From positions 389,501 to 453,500 of the forward strand of contig JAQFVV010000204.1 in assembly GCA_028023455.1 (NCBI GenBank): DNA of 64,000 bases, read 5' to 3'. Positions 1 through 12,402 of this stretch are shown here, piece after piece. Under the pieces are notes generated by a model. It saw only the letters and a program-made list of their open reading frames with translations, was not told the DNA's origin and did not search any database. This DNA comes from Epiperipatus broadwayi. Its lineage: Eukaryota > Onychophora > Udeonychophora > Euonychophora > Peripatidae. The position numbers and the translations under genes are program-made. The first letter of the stretch is position 1; every line of letters begins with the position of its first letter.

Positions 1-1000
1 ACTTTTAATATTTTCCATGATCAGGAGATTCAAATGGCTTTAAGTGCCTTGCGTTGAATGTCCCCTTAATACCCTTTTCTCCTTGTAGAAGGAAAGCATT
101 TTTTCCATACTTCTTTTGATCCGAAATGGTCCCTGGTACAAAGGAAATTTTTTCAAAATTCCCTTTTTGTAGTTTTGCTAGTTCTTGGAGTCCGGACCCA
201 TACCTTATCTCCTTCTTGGAAGCTATGGTAGTGTGGGTGCCCCCTCTGTATTCGTTGTTTGGCCATATGAGCCAAGCATACCTGGGCATCCCTTCGGTCT
301 TGGCTTGGATTGATGCAAGATTCATTCTTAGGTAAAGGGGCTTTAAATAGTTGTGAGCAAGGCTTCCCATAATAAAGACAGTGAGGGACAAATCCTGTTG
401 ATTCATTAACAGTGTTGTTAATACACTTGATGATCCCCTCAATATTATTTACCCATCCCATATGGTTGGTTGCAAGACAAGAGCGAACAGTCTGTTAATC
501 TCATGCATGACCCATTTGCATGTGTTGGATTGTTGATTACGGATAGATGTAAGTTGGTGATTGCCCTGCTTTGTTATCCACTGTTTCCATTCTTTGGAAG
601 TAAAGGCTGACCCATGGTCAGATAATATCACTTCAGGTTTTCTGACTTCAGGAAACTGTCAGTTTTGGAGTGCTCGGATCACGCCTTTAGTGTCAGCTGC
701 TCATACTGGATAAGCCTGGACATACTTGGAAAATATGTCATAAGTCACCAACAGGTATTGGAATTTTGTGAACATTGGTAAGGGACCATAGTGGTCGATG
801 GCTAATAATTTATTAGGACCGGTAGCTAAGATAGGTTGAATTTTACTGGCATAGGATCGATTTGGAGGTTTGCATTGGGCACAAGTGGCACATTTCCTTA
901 AAGTAATTAGGATCTGTGAATACATGCCAGGCCAGTAGAATTGATGCCTCACAGATTCTTCTGTCTTCCGAGGTCCATAATGCCCTATAGTTTCATGCAC
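1..1000 (-). pseudogene. Gypsy integrase remnant, C-terminus off the window edge
   Basis: The N-terminal zinc-binding motif is visible as HETIGH (HX4H) followed by CATC (CX2C) between 880 and 1000. The first catalytic aspartate is in LLAIDHYGPLP (794-796) and the second in ILSDHGSAFTS (617-619). The third catalytic acidic residue should come just after the QSN block near 515, but a tryptophan stands there, so the catalytic triad is incomplete. Downstream, FVPHCLYYGKP and GDKVWVR mark the end of the core and the C-terminal domain. Integrase joins the cDNA to the genome. The open segments are in different frames, so several frameshifts separate them. Confidence 0.9.
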
Positions 1001-1181
1001 TTGGAGATATTATTCGGGTCCTTATTCGACAAGGTACTAATATCCTCCATGGATCCTCTTTGCATTTAGTTCTTACTTGCAGTATTCCATCTTTCAAAAT
1101 ATATTGGCCATGCCATTTAGATTTGTTCTCAGATTGAATCTGTTTCTTGGATCCATTTTATAATTGATTTATATTGGGGCT

Positions 1182-3705
1182 CTAAGTCTGCCAATAGCGC
1201 AAGTTTTTCAGTTCTGATTCAATACCTGTTTCTTTTAAGGTGGTCATGACCTCTACTGGACGATTGACAACCTCACTGTTCTGAGGGGTTATGGATATGG
1301 GGTGCTGGCTCAAAATATTGGCTATGATGTTCTCTGGGGCAGGACAGTAAATAACCTTGTACTGGAATTTCTGTAAGGTAAGGCTCCATCGAATTAGCCT
1401 ATCATTGTTCAAGAAACTTTTGTTTAGAAACTCGAGGCAGCTGTGATCTGTAACAATGATAACCTCAGATCCAAGGAGAAATTGTTTAAATTTTTGGCAT
1501 GCCCAGACAATCGCAAGGGTTTTTTGCTCCTTGGTGGTGTAATTAATTTCTGCACCTGTCAAGGTTCGACTGCTAAAATACAGCACCTAGTGTTCACCAG
1601 CTGGTCCAATTTGAAATAATATCACCCCCAAACCCCTTTTACTGCTATCGGTTTGGACATAAAATGGGTGATTGAAATCCGGATGGTGGAGCATCACGGT
1701 CTGAAGAAATTTATGTTTTATGTTTTCCATTTCCTTTTCATGGTCGTCTGTCCATTGCCACTTTCAGTCTTTGTGTAATAGGTCAGTTAAGTGGTTTGTC
1801 TCCTGGGCAAAGTTGGGATAGAATCTTTGGTAGAAATTACAAAGGTCAAGGAAGGACCTGACTTGTTTCTGGGTAGTGGGCATGGGAAACCTCTCAATGG
1901 CCTCCACTTTTTCAGGGTGTACCTTAATCCCTTGGTGGCTAATGATGTTGCCCAAGAAGGGTATTTCAGTCACAGTGAACTGGCTTTTGTCTATATTAAT
2001 AGTGATGTTTTCCCTAATGCATTCTTGGAAAAACGTGGTCAGATATTTCATGTGTTCATCAAAGGTTGTGGATGCTATTACAATGTCATCCACATAACAT
2101 ACCATATGATGTTGTACTTCTTCTGAGAGTACCCCCTTTAGACATCGCATCAGTCCTGCCCCACTATTGATTAACCCAAATGGGACTCTCTTGAATACAT
2201 GGGTGTGTCCCTGGTATCGGAAAGCAGTATACTTTCAATCACGAGGGTCCAAGGCCATTTGCCAATAGCTGTAGTAAGGTCTAATGTGGAGAAGTAGCAT
2301 TTTCCTGCTAGTTACAAAAATACATCTTGGATTGGAGGTGGCACATCTCATTCAGGGATTATCATGTTATTTAACCCTTTTCCCGCCTCTTACGATGCTC
2401 CTCGTAGACATCTGATGTCACTCTAACTCTGCCAGTTCTTATGCTAAAAAATTCGTTTGATAGGTTTTGAATTGGTTTTTAAAAGTTCTGTAAGATGGTG
2501 CCCTCTTCCGAATTATTTTACAAGTAAAAAATAAAAAAAAATGCATTAAACCTAAACAAAGAAAGAACATCGTTTGTAATTGGTTGTTAGTGAGCTCTCA
2601 GCCGAAAAAGACATTCTGATTGGCTGGAAAGAACAAAGAAACCGCCTGATCAAAGAAAATAAAGAAAAACGCTGAGATTTTCATTTCGAATAAAATTTTA
2701 AGTATTAAAAAAATATAATTTCAGAAATTAAACTAGTTTTTTAAAAAATATTCTAAAAAAACAAAATTATGTTCGAAAAATATTGAAGATTTTAGTAAAA
2801 ATATTAAAGATCTAATAAAAAGAAATATTTACTTTTCTATAACGTAAAAGTCGACCTTTTTGTTTATATTATAGATTTTATGTTGCCGAAATTGAATATT
2901 TTAGAATAAATAAATAGCAATTTATTTTTGAAAGAACTTTCATTCTCTTCATAACCTGAAAAATTAGTAATATACTTTTTATAAACGTATCTGAGTTGAA
3001 TTTAATATTATAGGTGAATATGTTTTAACAATAGGCTTTGTCTTCAGTTTGTGAGTTGGCCAATTAAAAGATTTGATTTTTACCTCATACAACCAATAAT
3101 ATAATTAGCGGTTAAAAGGTTAAGTGACGGACATCGAGGCATAGGTGCAGACTCCCATTTTTCTTCTTTACAATGACCAATGGATTATTATAGGGAGACG
3201 GGCATCTTTCAATGATGTCCCACTCCAGCATCTGACCTATCTGTTTTTCCACTTCTTCCCTATATTGAAATGGGATTGGGTACATCTTTGATTGTTTGTA
3301 TGATTCCTCCTGGACTCTTATTCTGTGGGTGTATCCACGGATATTGCCAGGGATGTTGAAAAACACTTGCATGTAGTCTTCCAAAATCTTCTTAACATGA
3401 AATTTTTCTGTTGCTTTTGTTAATCCAGCCTCCTGAATCTTTGTGTTGATGGTCTCCATATCCACCGGTTGAATGAAGCAATTGCTAGTCCCTGCCATTG
3501 TAATTCCTAAAGTTTCAAATGCAACTTGTTCATCATGGATCTGGAAAATTCTTCTGGGATAATCTATAACTCCGTTATGCTGGGTTAAAAAATCAGACCC
3601 CAACACTATGTCATATATTAACCCAGGGATGACCAAAAATGTGTGGTCAATCAGTTTGTGGGTGAATTTTACCTCCATCCAGACCTGATAACTCTCACTT
3701 ATCAT
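1182..3705 (-). pseudogene. Gypsy reverse transcriptase and RNase H remnant, interrupted
   Basis: The minus frame from 3705 carries the end of the protease and then the RT fingers (PSPYNNPLVIVKKKNGS and a CLDVRHL block). It is cut at the TTAA at 3120-3123. RT resumes below 2371 and contains the catalytic box YVDD at 2085-2096, followed by FLGNIISHQGI. A connection domain with QTDSSKRGLG lies near 1650, then RNase H with YFSSRTLTGAEINYTT and VTDHSCLEFLN at 1182-1586. RT copies element RNA into DNA and RNase H removes the RNA strand. Several stops and frame changes are present beside the insertion. Removing the insertion with one TTAA puts the two RT parts back in register, which supports a clean TTAA insertion. 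Confidence 0.93.
2371..3123. mobile_element. piggyBac-like MITE with TTAA target duplication
   Basis: TTAA occurs at 2371-2374 and again at 3120-3123. The enclosed 745 bp starts CCCTTTTCCCGC and ends with the inverse CCTTTTAACCGC, so it has short imperfect terminal inverted repeats beginning with C next to TTAA, the layout of piggyBac-superfamily elements. A small hairpin (TACGA...TCGTA) lies just inside the left end near 2390. The inside is A+T-rich and I find no transposase, so this would be a non-autonomous copy. It interrupts the Gypsy RT, so it is younger than the Gypsy insertion. Other TTAA-using superfamilies are possible. Confidence 0.72.
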
Positions 3706-4017
3706 TTTCTATCCATTAGCTAAAACCATAAGTATTGGATGAGTCGGTAATTGTTCATACATTTCTCCCTGTTCCTGGAATTTTTGCATCCATGATTTGG
3801 CAATGATTGAGACTTGGCTACCAGAGTCCAGTAGGGCATGCATTAATCTGTCTTTTATGCTGATGTTTATGACTGGTGATACACTGGCAGTCATTTTATC
3901 ACTGGTATCTTCTGGTTCATGGATAATCATGATATTGTAACCATGATCTATTTGATTTTCTTCTGGATCATGTTTTATGGGCTGCATTCCATCTGCTTTG
4001 TTTATTATTTTTTGCAT
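3540..4017 (-). pseudogene. Gypsy aspartic protease remnant
   Basis: The reading frame below Gag contains LLDSGSQVSII, the DSG active-site loop of a retropepsin-type aspartic protease, near 3830. After an in-frame TAG at 3706-3708 the protein continues with GLIYDIVLGSDFL, the second conserved protease strand (ILG-D-F-L type), near 3600. The enzyme would cleave the Gag-Pol polyprotein as a dimer inside the particle. The stop between the two halves breaks it. The overlap of its upstream end with the Gag frame (4005-4017) fits a frameshifted Gag-Pol junction, but decay could also produce such an overlap. Confidence 0.85.
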
Positions 4018-4574
4018 ACATTATGTTCCTTGCTTTGTCGGCTATTGTCATCATTGTTTCTCTGGCTCCCATTGGTGTGATGGCAGCCATATTCCACAGA
4101 TATGGGGAATTTAGCCATCTCTTCTGTGTCACTGATGCAGCTCATCAATATCATTTCTTGTAACCAAATGGGGAGATTGAGTAGAATTATTCTAATTATC
4201 TGGCTATCAGAATATTTAAGTGACATTAGAGTTCTCATGTGGGCCACTTGCCATACGAAAAACTGGGTGTATGTCTCACTTTTATTTTCCCCATATTGTT
4301 CGGTTCTTAATACCTGTAGAATTCCTTCTTGGTGCTCTTCACTCCAAAATTGCCCCAGGATTGCTTCTTCATACTCTTTAAATGTTTTTGCTTTTCCTTT
4401 AATTGACCACCACCAGTTTTTGGCGGTCTTCTCCAAATAGTGACTTGCAATCATCACTTCCTCATCATTACTTGCTGGGTGTCACACAAAAAAAACTGCC
4501 AAACTTTCTAAGTGTTCCTGTGGACCTTCACCCAGTTCCCCATGAAACTTTTTTATTTGTATAAAGTGTGTCAT
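4005..4574 (-). pseudogene. Gypsy Gag remnant
   Basis: The first methionine is at 4572-4574, and an in-frame TGA lies at 4482-4484 just after a run of T on the minus strand. The remainder reads through about 150 codons with tryptophan- and leucine-rich helical text of the retrotransposon Gag capsid type (ASHYLEKTAKNWW, then a stretch ending LNLPIWLQEMI). I see no CCHC zinc knuckle, so the nucleocapsid part is missing, degenerate or of a clade that lacks it. Gag would form the virus-like particle that packages the element RNA. The premature stop makes this a pseudogene. The Gag assignment rests on position and general character rather than on a diagnostic motif. Confidence 0.75.
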
Positions 4575-5029
4575 ACTTGAAGACCGTTTAAGGTTACTTA
4601 GTTTGACTATTATTCTGGTATGCAGAGAAAAATGATGACTGATTATGTTACTTTTCTTCTATGGATTGGCACACCTCTCCCCCCATTCTCAACAGACTCC
4701 CCCTTATTTTGCTGCCCCCCTATAACTGCACCCAAACTATACCTGATTTATTATATTTAGTGTCCTACCATGTCTGACTTTCCTTCTTTTCTAAACTTTA
4801 GTTCAACATTTTATATATATATTCAAGTATATTATTATTTAATCTTTCTTGTCCTTCAGCCCTTTTGCTCAGTCTTTAGGTTTGGTTGTTCCTTTGCACC
4901 CGAAACATACTTAAAATTTTATTAATCCATATTAAAATTATCAAAACTTGCATTACATAGTTGAGTACATATTGTGTGATTTATTAAATAATGCTCTCTA
5001 TATAACTTATTAACTTTTGAAATCATTGT

Positions 5030-5033
<4 letters not shown>
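4575..5033. other. AT-rich flank, no gene seen
   Basis: This is where the 5' leader and 5' LTR of the Gypsy element would be expected on the minus strand. A C-rich stretch (4670-4745) with short C runs is present, but I cannot identify an LTR border, primer-binding site or ORF. Confidence 0.6.

Positions 5034-5104
<71 letters not shown>
5034..5104. repeat. (TA)n microsatellite
   Basis: About 70 bp of uninterrupted alternating T and A. Confidence 0.98.
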
Positions 5105-5109
<5 letters not shown>

Positions 5110-7863
5110 CTATCACCTAATGACAAAATTTATAATGGTATTACTACCGGGGACCAATCAAGAGGAGTAGATTGTTACAACACTATTTTACTAGATGATC
5201 AGCTTTTAATCAATTGTACATTTTTATAAATACATATTTTTAATTATGACAGCTGTACAGCAGTTCAGATGTATAATATAATAAAGTAATTAAAGATGTC
5301 ATTACTATTTGAAGCATATATCTTTTTTACATACTATGGGTGTAAAGTATTTAAAAGCTGCCACTACTTTTCTTTCACCACCCAAGAAAGTGAACATATA
5401 TTTTTAAAACATTATTTATGGAAGAAGAACAAAATATCACATATATACTGAATATTGTTTAGGGAAGAAAATTTTCATCAATGATTGACATTTTTGGGAC
5501 AATTATATACATATTAGTAATGACTTGTACCTAGCGTGTATAATATTTAAAAAACAAACATCTGAACTGGGTGGACAAACCAAGAAAAAAAAATTACATG
5601 TATTTTTATTTTTAATTAGAAAAAAACATTATATAAATACTGAAATCTATTATTAAGGGTTCTGCAGGGTGTAAAAGTAATTAACAGCCCCACGGCTGGG
5701 CATCCATACCCAGGGGGAAAAACCTGTATTGGTCAGTTTTGTCTGTTCATATAACAAGATCTAGCATCTAGGCAAAAGTACCTGGAGTCCAATCATGCGC
5801 AAGATACATAAGTCAGGAACACTCATGAACTCTGCCCTATTTGCCTATTTTCCAGATCTACCAACTTATGAGCAACAATTCCAATGATACTGATCTAATT
5901 TATTTCTACCCGCCAGCATCACAAAGTTGTGACACAAAAAGACTCTTATTTGAACTTTATTCATGCATAGAATATTTTTGTTAGTGATTTTCGATCATCT
6001 AGTAAATGAAACCTTTTATATGACATCAAAATTATTTCTACTCAATAAATGAAACAATGACTTAGATATTTAGTAATATGTATAAGATTTATTAAGTTAA
6101 CTTGAGATATATATATAATTGATTGCAAACATTATTTGTGTTAAAATGTAAATAAAATGGGTATTTATCTCTCTTTGATGACATTAACCTCTCTTACAAT
6201 GCTATAAAATGAACGTATTTAATCAGCAATCACAAATAATTTATGGCTTTGTTTAATGCAACTATTTATATGTCAATGATTTATAGATTGTATGGGATAC
6301 CTAAGATTTTTAATAGTAGCGCTAGACTACAGTTACTTAAAGCTCTTTGAATCCACCATTAATAAAACAACAGCACTCGTACCAATACATAAATTTATTG
6401 AGTTTGATGACACTGGTAATTATATTTAATTAATATTTGCATTTGCGAAATAAGAATGTATGTGAGAAGCTAATTTAAGAAATAATAATTATGGCAGCAA
6501 TATTGTATCTGAAAGTGTTAATGAAATATAAAAAATGGCAATCCATTTAGCATAATCATAGCAGTATGGTTTAGGAGCATTGATAGGCTTTAAAGAGAAT
6601 GAAATATGGGAGAGCAGTATGTGTATGATGACAATGGAGAGATCTATTCTGAGATCCAAGAAGGTGCTTCAATTCACAGTTAAAGAAGGTGACTCTCTGC
6701 AAACATTGGCAGGGTCAGGTCATAAACAACAAAGAATGTGCTTTATTGAATTGCCATAGGCTGGACTTTTGCCAGAGCGAATATTATGCAATAATATCTA
6801 GTGCTAAAGAAGTCCAAAGGGGTTTGCCAAACCTTGTCCTTGGTATTGGAAGTAAAAATGAATGAAGCACAAATATATATAAAACTAAAGGCTGGTATAC
6901 ACGTAATGCTTGCATTAATATAAATGTATAAACTTAACTAAGAAATAAAGAATTATCATCTATCTTTATTGATAAAAACCCAGCGTACCGGTATGATTTA
7001 AGTTACCACATGGATATGGAAGAATTACATTTAATGCTAATATAATAGCTTATAGAACTAGAATACCCCCCCCCCTTTATATTACTTTAAATTACACATA
7101 AACTTTCCACAATGTATGACTAATACAACTCCTTGGTTTTGAATGCTTTAATAAATAGATAATTTTCATATTATTAAATATATATAAAGTTGGTGGTGGT
7201 TAGTGATTTCACAAAAGTAATATTAATTTAATTCATATAAATATATTTAAAGTTTTAGAAGTTAGCGCGATTATTTAATTAATAAAAAAAAACACATTTC
7301 TAAGAAAACAGATTTTTGCTTAGTTTTCAAAAATAACATTGTACAGTAATTATCAGATTCTGATTTTATTTCCCCAGACTTGCAGGCACCCGCTATAATA
7401 AGAATAACAAATTCATTTTTAAAAAAATACTAGATTAAATACCCTCTCAAAAGTAAGGAAGGTTTTATTTTATTAAAAAAAATAGCGTAAGTATTTGCGA
7501 TTCTGGGGGAAATTATCGACATATAATTTAGTATATGAAAATATAAAATATAATAATGAAAATAAAATATTGCCGCATAGACGTGAAATTAAGAACTAAT
7601 AATTATTCAGGAGAGGTTTAATGTTGGAGAGATTACAGCTAAGTTATATAGAGAGAACAAGGTACAATTGACTAAAAGGTAAGAATTTTACAAATTAATT
7701 CATACTTAATATTAAATTGACATTTTAGAGTATTCTTTATTGTTTTAGTATTATCTACAGAAAAATTGTAATTTATAATAATGTATTTACATATTTAAAC
7801 TTATTTACGCAACATATTTGTAAAATATCTGTTTTACATCAAAAAAATACATAACTACAATTA
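5105..7863. other. Non-coding AT-rich DNA with two GC-richer islands
   Basis: No convincing gene. Two islands stand out in base composition. At 5640-5940 there is a short inverted motif (TCACAAAGTTGTGA near 5919). At 6560-6870 all three plus frames have stretches of 25 to 65 codons without stops, which would fit a decayed coding region, perhaps of a transposon, but I recognise no family. The remainder is A+T-rich with a short C run near 7070. Confidence 0.5.
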
Positions 7864-8160
7864 TAAATATATAAACTTATTAAGTGCTAGCAGATGATCT
7901 AATAATAACATGAAAGGCTAAAACCTTCAACAGAAGCACCTTAAAAATGCTTATGTGACAGCCAATCAGATGTAATAATGACTGCATGTGGTACTCTCAA
8001 TTCAAAAACACAAGCCAAGACACAAGAATAAGATCACTTTTTCTATACTTAAATTTATATATAAATATTTCAGACTCAAGCATTCTGAACTAAGAACATG
8101 AAGCTTAAAACAGGTTCACATTTAATTCACTAAATATTATATATAAATAAACAATGTGCA
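7864..8160 (+). repeat. Left arm of a long inverted-repeat pair
   Basis: About 250 bp here (for example TGAAAGGCTAAAACC at 7911) is found again, inverted, at 10846-11095 with high similarity by eye, and in direct orientation at 8226-8388. The layout suggests the ends of a ~3.2-kb element or two opposed copies of a dispersed repeat. Confidence 0.8.
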
Positions 8161-8225
8161 ATCTTTTGATTTACAATGAAGCAAGTTTCAAATCTAATAA
8201 AATGATAGTATCAAATGTAAATATA

Positions 8226-8388
8226 TAAATTTATTAAGTGCTAGCAGATAATCTAATAATAACATAAAGGGCTAAAACTATCGACAGAACTGCTTTAAAA
8301 ATATTTATGTGACAGCCAATCACATGTAATAATGACTGCATGTGGAACTCTCAATTCAAGAGCACAAGCCAGAACACGAGAAATGCAT
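8226..8388 (+). repeat. Second direct copy of the 7.9-kb repeat
   Basis: It shares TTAAGTGCTAGCAGAT, GTGACAGCCAATCA and AATAATGACTGCATGTGG with 7880-8040 at an offset of about 355 bp. It breaks off exactly where the TCTA array begins. Confidence 0.85.
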
Positions 8389-8673
<285 letters not shown>

Positions 8674-10845
8674 ATTATAACAATCGGGGAGATATGAGAC
8701 TTAACATAATCTGCACTATTAGGGTGCCACTAGGCATTTGAACCTAGAAAATTTATATAGTAGGCAGATACGTAAGCTTAAAAAAAACAAAAAAATTATT
8801 TTATATATTTGGATTCCGACCGTTAGCCCATTGTCACTAGCTTAGCAGAGTAGCAGAGATTTATATTTATAAATTCTTATTTAAGACTATTTTTAATACT
8901 AAACAAAGAATAAAATAAGCCACTTCTAGTAATTAATACACAAACAACATTTATTTACGCACATATATAATCATTTTAGAATTTGAGGAATAACGTTTAT
9001 TATTTAGATTTTAATATTAACTTTTAATTTAAATTATTTTAAGATTTTACATCATCCACACAGATGAAATTTATATTTATTTTAAGATTGTCGAGTATGA
9101 ATAAACTACATAGATTTGCATTTGAAAAGAAATAATCTATCCCTTATTTAACCTTAGGCCAAAAGTTCGCAGTCAAACTGGCATCAATCCATCTGATACA
9201 TTGATGTATTCAATGTAGCATAAAAATACAGCAGCACTAATATACTATACTGTCAAGAATGTACATCTGAACAGTATAGTTAGAGAAGACATTGACTCAT
9301 GTCTAATACAGGAATGTTACATCTGTATGGCAAGAAGAACAATAAAATAAAAACTCCATAGGAAGGGACTGTGGTCCTTTTTGCTGACTTACAATCCCAT
9401 CCATAGGCAAAAGGGGTTGTGCAGTGTATACAGTGATTTTGCATGTAGCGAACCTCATACTACATCTACTAATTACACCGATATATCCAATCTATTGACA
9501 CAATTTAACTATGAAACAAATAACCTAAGATTACCCTCCCCTAATTAATTAATATAACTTTACAAATCTATATAGCCATTCATGCCCAACTTAAATTTAA
9601 CATTTATATAAATTCACACAGATGGATTTATAAAAGTTTGTTGTTTAATGTTGAGTATAGATCGGTTACATAGATTACACGCTCAAAAACATTTCAACAT
9701 AAACATAAATGATCAAAATATAAAATCATTGATGTCATTGCAGAGGGAATTCACTAGAAACCCAATGACATTCATCATAAGATGCTGCATTGACACCAAT
9801 AACTAAAAAGACATCCGAATAAATACATTTTAGATATTCAACATAAGATATCATTATTTACCGAATGTCTATATATTTTAATCATATATGAAAACAAAAA
9901 TGTAATTAAATGTGAACGAATCTAGGCAAGCATCTATGCCCAACTTAAATTTAAAGAATTTAATAATCTATACAATATTAATAAAAATAAAAATGGAAAT
10001 GATTTTTTGTGTAGCAAACTCAAATATATATAATTTAAACATTAATTGTCAATTTGAAAATTTGAAAGTCAGATAAGAGTTCATTTTTAAATTTAGGTTA
10101 GCTGAATCTTAAAAGTTTAAACGAAAGTTTTTAATTATTTTTAAATTTTAAAATTGTTCAGTTCAATAGCTTACAGTAGAAGAGTCATGGTTCTTGGTGC
10201 CAATTCTCGCAATGTCACCATTGGAATACCGGTCTGTGACCTTAGCTGGTTTTATTTTGGAATCACAGTCATTTCATTTTTTTTAAATAGAGAGAAAGGG
10301 TGATATGTGTGTCCTATCACACCTCTCAAAAACAATCAAGCTGCAACTGTCTGGGACTCTTTTAATTTGAATTGTTTTCCTTTTATAATGATCCTCTGGA
10401 TTCAACGAACAATAGACATCACTGTTTCATTTTTTCGTTATGGTCCTGGCCTTTATTGCTGCTTCTATACTGGACAAGCTAATTCTTTTCATTCTCTTAT
10501 CTATATCTTTCCTCTGACTTTTTAATTATATAAGAGCTCCAAGGGCTAGTTTGCTTTTCAATTAATTTATAAAACAATCATTTCCATTTACAAAAATATT
10601 TTATCTTTAGATCTTGTACTTTTTTCTAAAAAAAGTGCATTCAAATATATATATTTTTAAAAAGAAAATAATTTTTAAAGTTTTGCATCCGTGTGAATAT
10701 ATATACGTATACATGTTTAACAACTCTTTAATTCTTTTAGCTTTTAGTTTTTAATAAATTTATTTTTATTTGCGAACTTAAAAGTTTTTATTTTAAATTA
10801 ATGTAATGACATATTTATATATCATTACAATATATATATATATAT
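8674..10845. other. Non-coding AT-rich DNA between inverted arms
   Basis: No gene seen. It holds two weakly similar segments (around 9060-9110 and 9610-9680, both with CACACAGATG and GAGTAT). A 45-bp motif at 9823-9868 recurs at 59936-59985. If the flanking arms are terminal repeats of one element, this is its interior, and it shows no transposase. Confidence 0.55.
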
Positions 10846-11095
10846 AATATTTAGTGAATTAAAAGTGAATATGTTTTAAGCTCCATGCTCTTAGTTCGGA
10901 ATGCTTGAGTCTTATATATTTATATATAAATTTAAGTATAGAAGAAGGTGGGTCCCATCTTTTTCTTGTGTTCTGACTTGTGTTTTTGAATTGAAAGTTC
11001 TACATACAGTCATTATTACATCTGATTGACTGTCACATAAGCATTGTTAAGGTACTTCTGTTGAAGGTTTTAGCCTTTCACATTATTATAATTAC
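10846..11095 (-). repeat. Right (inverted) arm of the 7.9-kb repeat
   Basis: Reverse complement of 7905-8150: the inverse of TGAAAGGCTAAAACC is at 11065-11080, and that of the shared CTTAAATTTATATATAAATA near 10917. The similarity is much higher than expected for chance A+T-rich sequence. Confidence 0.8.
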
Positions 11096-11126
11096 AATTA
11101 GATTTTATTTGAAAGTATTTCTTTTT

Positions 11127-11598
11127 AAGAAAACCAGTCTTAAAAATAAAATTAGAATAAAGCAAAAGTAGATATTATTACATTCATAGACATAAACAAA
11201 TTGATGCTCTTTACATAAGAGTGATCTTTCTATGAATATGAGAACACCACAAGTTCTCAAAAGCACTAAGCCAAATTTAATTTATAGAAATAACAAGTTT
11301 TTCTATAGTTGTGTATAAGTGCACTTATTATATTTAGTATAGAAGATCATTACATAAGAGTGATAAATATTATAAAACTTACCAAATTGAATGAAAATAA
11401 TGATAACATGCAAGAAATATATATTAAGAAAGATTAGTCTTAAAAATAAAATTATAATAAAGCAAAAGTAGACATTATTACATTCATAGACATAAACAAA
11501 GTGACGCTCTTTACATAAGAGTGATATTTCTATGAATATTAGAACACCATAAGTTCTCCAAAGCACTAAGCCAAATTTAATTTATAGTAATAACATAT
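11127..11598 (+). repeat. Two direct ~170-bp repeats, 300 bp apart
   Basis: 11127-11297 and 11427-11598 are near-identical (AGTCTTAAAAATAAAATT, then CATTCATAGACATAAACAAA and GCACTAAGCCAAATTTAATT in both). The start-to-start distance is 300 bp. The ~130-bp spacer repeats only a short motif (ACATAAGAGTGAT). This may be a local duplication or two copies of a short dispersed repeat. Confidence 0.85.
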
Positions 11599-11815
11599 TA
11601 AAGAAGAAAGATTAAATGCATATCAACAAAGAAATATTAACTTTAGATAATGCTCAAACATGTAAAGAGGAAACAACTATTATAGAGCAAAAGAAATGAC
11701 AAGCATAATGAATAAGATGTTTAAAAAGAGTGGGGAAAAATAAGAACAAATAAGACATTTTTGAATCCATAAATCAAGAGGATGTTAAAACAAAAAAAAA
11801 TACCATACAGGAAAA

Positions 11816-12176
11816 AACCAATAAACATCACATGAGCACCATTTCTTATTCTTGCTTATATCTGTTATTAAAACAGGCAAAACTCTCCATACAGTATTGC
11901 CTCTTAGTGCAAGACAGAGTAATCAATGGATGCCAGAAGGCTAGTGCATAAAATCCTCATCTAGTGCCTACTCATTCAATATCTCCAGACTAGTTTCTGT
12001 CTTGTGGCCTTAATCAGTAAGGAGCACTGATGACGGCCACAAGCCAGTAACTAGTCTGGAGATATTGGATGAGTAGGCACTAGATGAGGATTTTTATGCA
12101 CTAGCCTTCTGGAATCCATTGATTTCTGGCTTGCATGGAGTGGCAATACTCTATGGAAAGTTTTGCATGTTTTAGT
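11816..12176. mobile_element. Foldback repeat, copy 1
   Basis: Two ~140-bp arms are reverse complements (CCAGACTAGTTTCTG near 11987 against AGTCTGGAGATATTGG near 12053), with a loop near 12015-12035. The outer ends resemble those of the copies at 12403-13270 and 49957-50902: AACCAATAAACATCAC on the left and GTTTTGC...TGTTTTAG on the right. No ORF. No clear target duplication at this copy. Confidence 0.8.
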
Positions 12177-12402
12177 AAAAAAACAATAATACTCATATAA
12201 ATCAAAGAAAACAAATGGGAATAAAAAATTAAAAGTTAATAAAAAGAATGTATTTTTTACAGATAACTGAAACTAAAATATGTAAAAGTTGGCAAATTTG
12301 TGAGTAATAATTTGATGTCAGATGATACAGATGAAAATGAATATCAAATTTTGAATGACAAAATGCATGAAGAAAGAGATTTTTAAAAGAAAACAATACA
12401 AG

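Larger units (their letters stand above)
1..4574 (-). mobile_element. Decayed Ty3/Gypsy LTR retrotransposon, internal region
   Basis: Read on the minus strand, the order is Gag, aspartic protease, reverse transcriptase, RNase H, integrase, which is the Ty3/Gypsy (Metaviridae) order; Copia places integrase before RT. Each domain was recognised from its motifs (described separately). The frame is broken many times by stops and shifts, and a 745-bp element sits inside RT, so this copy cannot act on its own. The window edge cuts the integrase C-terminus, so any 3' LTR lies to the left of the window. No LTR was recognised to the right of Gag, between 4575 and 5030. The body is visibly richer in G+C than the DNA around it, as expected of a former coding region. 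Confidence 0.93.

Noticed and set aside
1791-2126. Plus-strand ORFs across the Gypsy RT (also 4102-4440)
   Set aside because: They are shadows of the minus-strand RT and Gag frames, which carry the conserved motifs.
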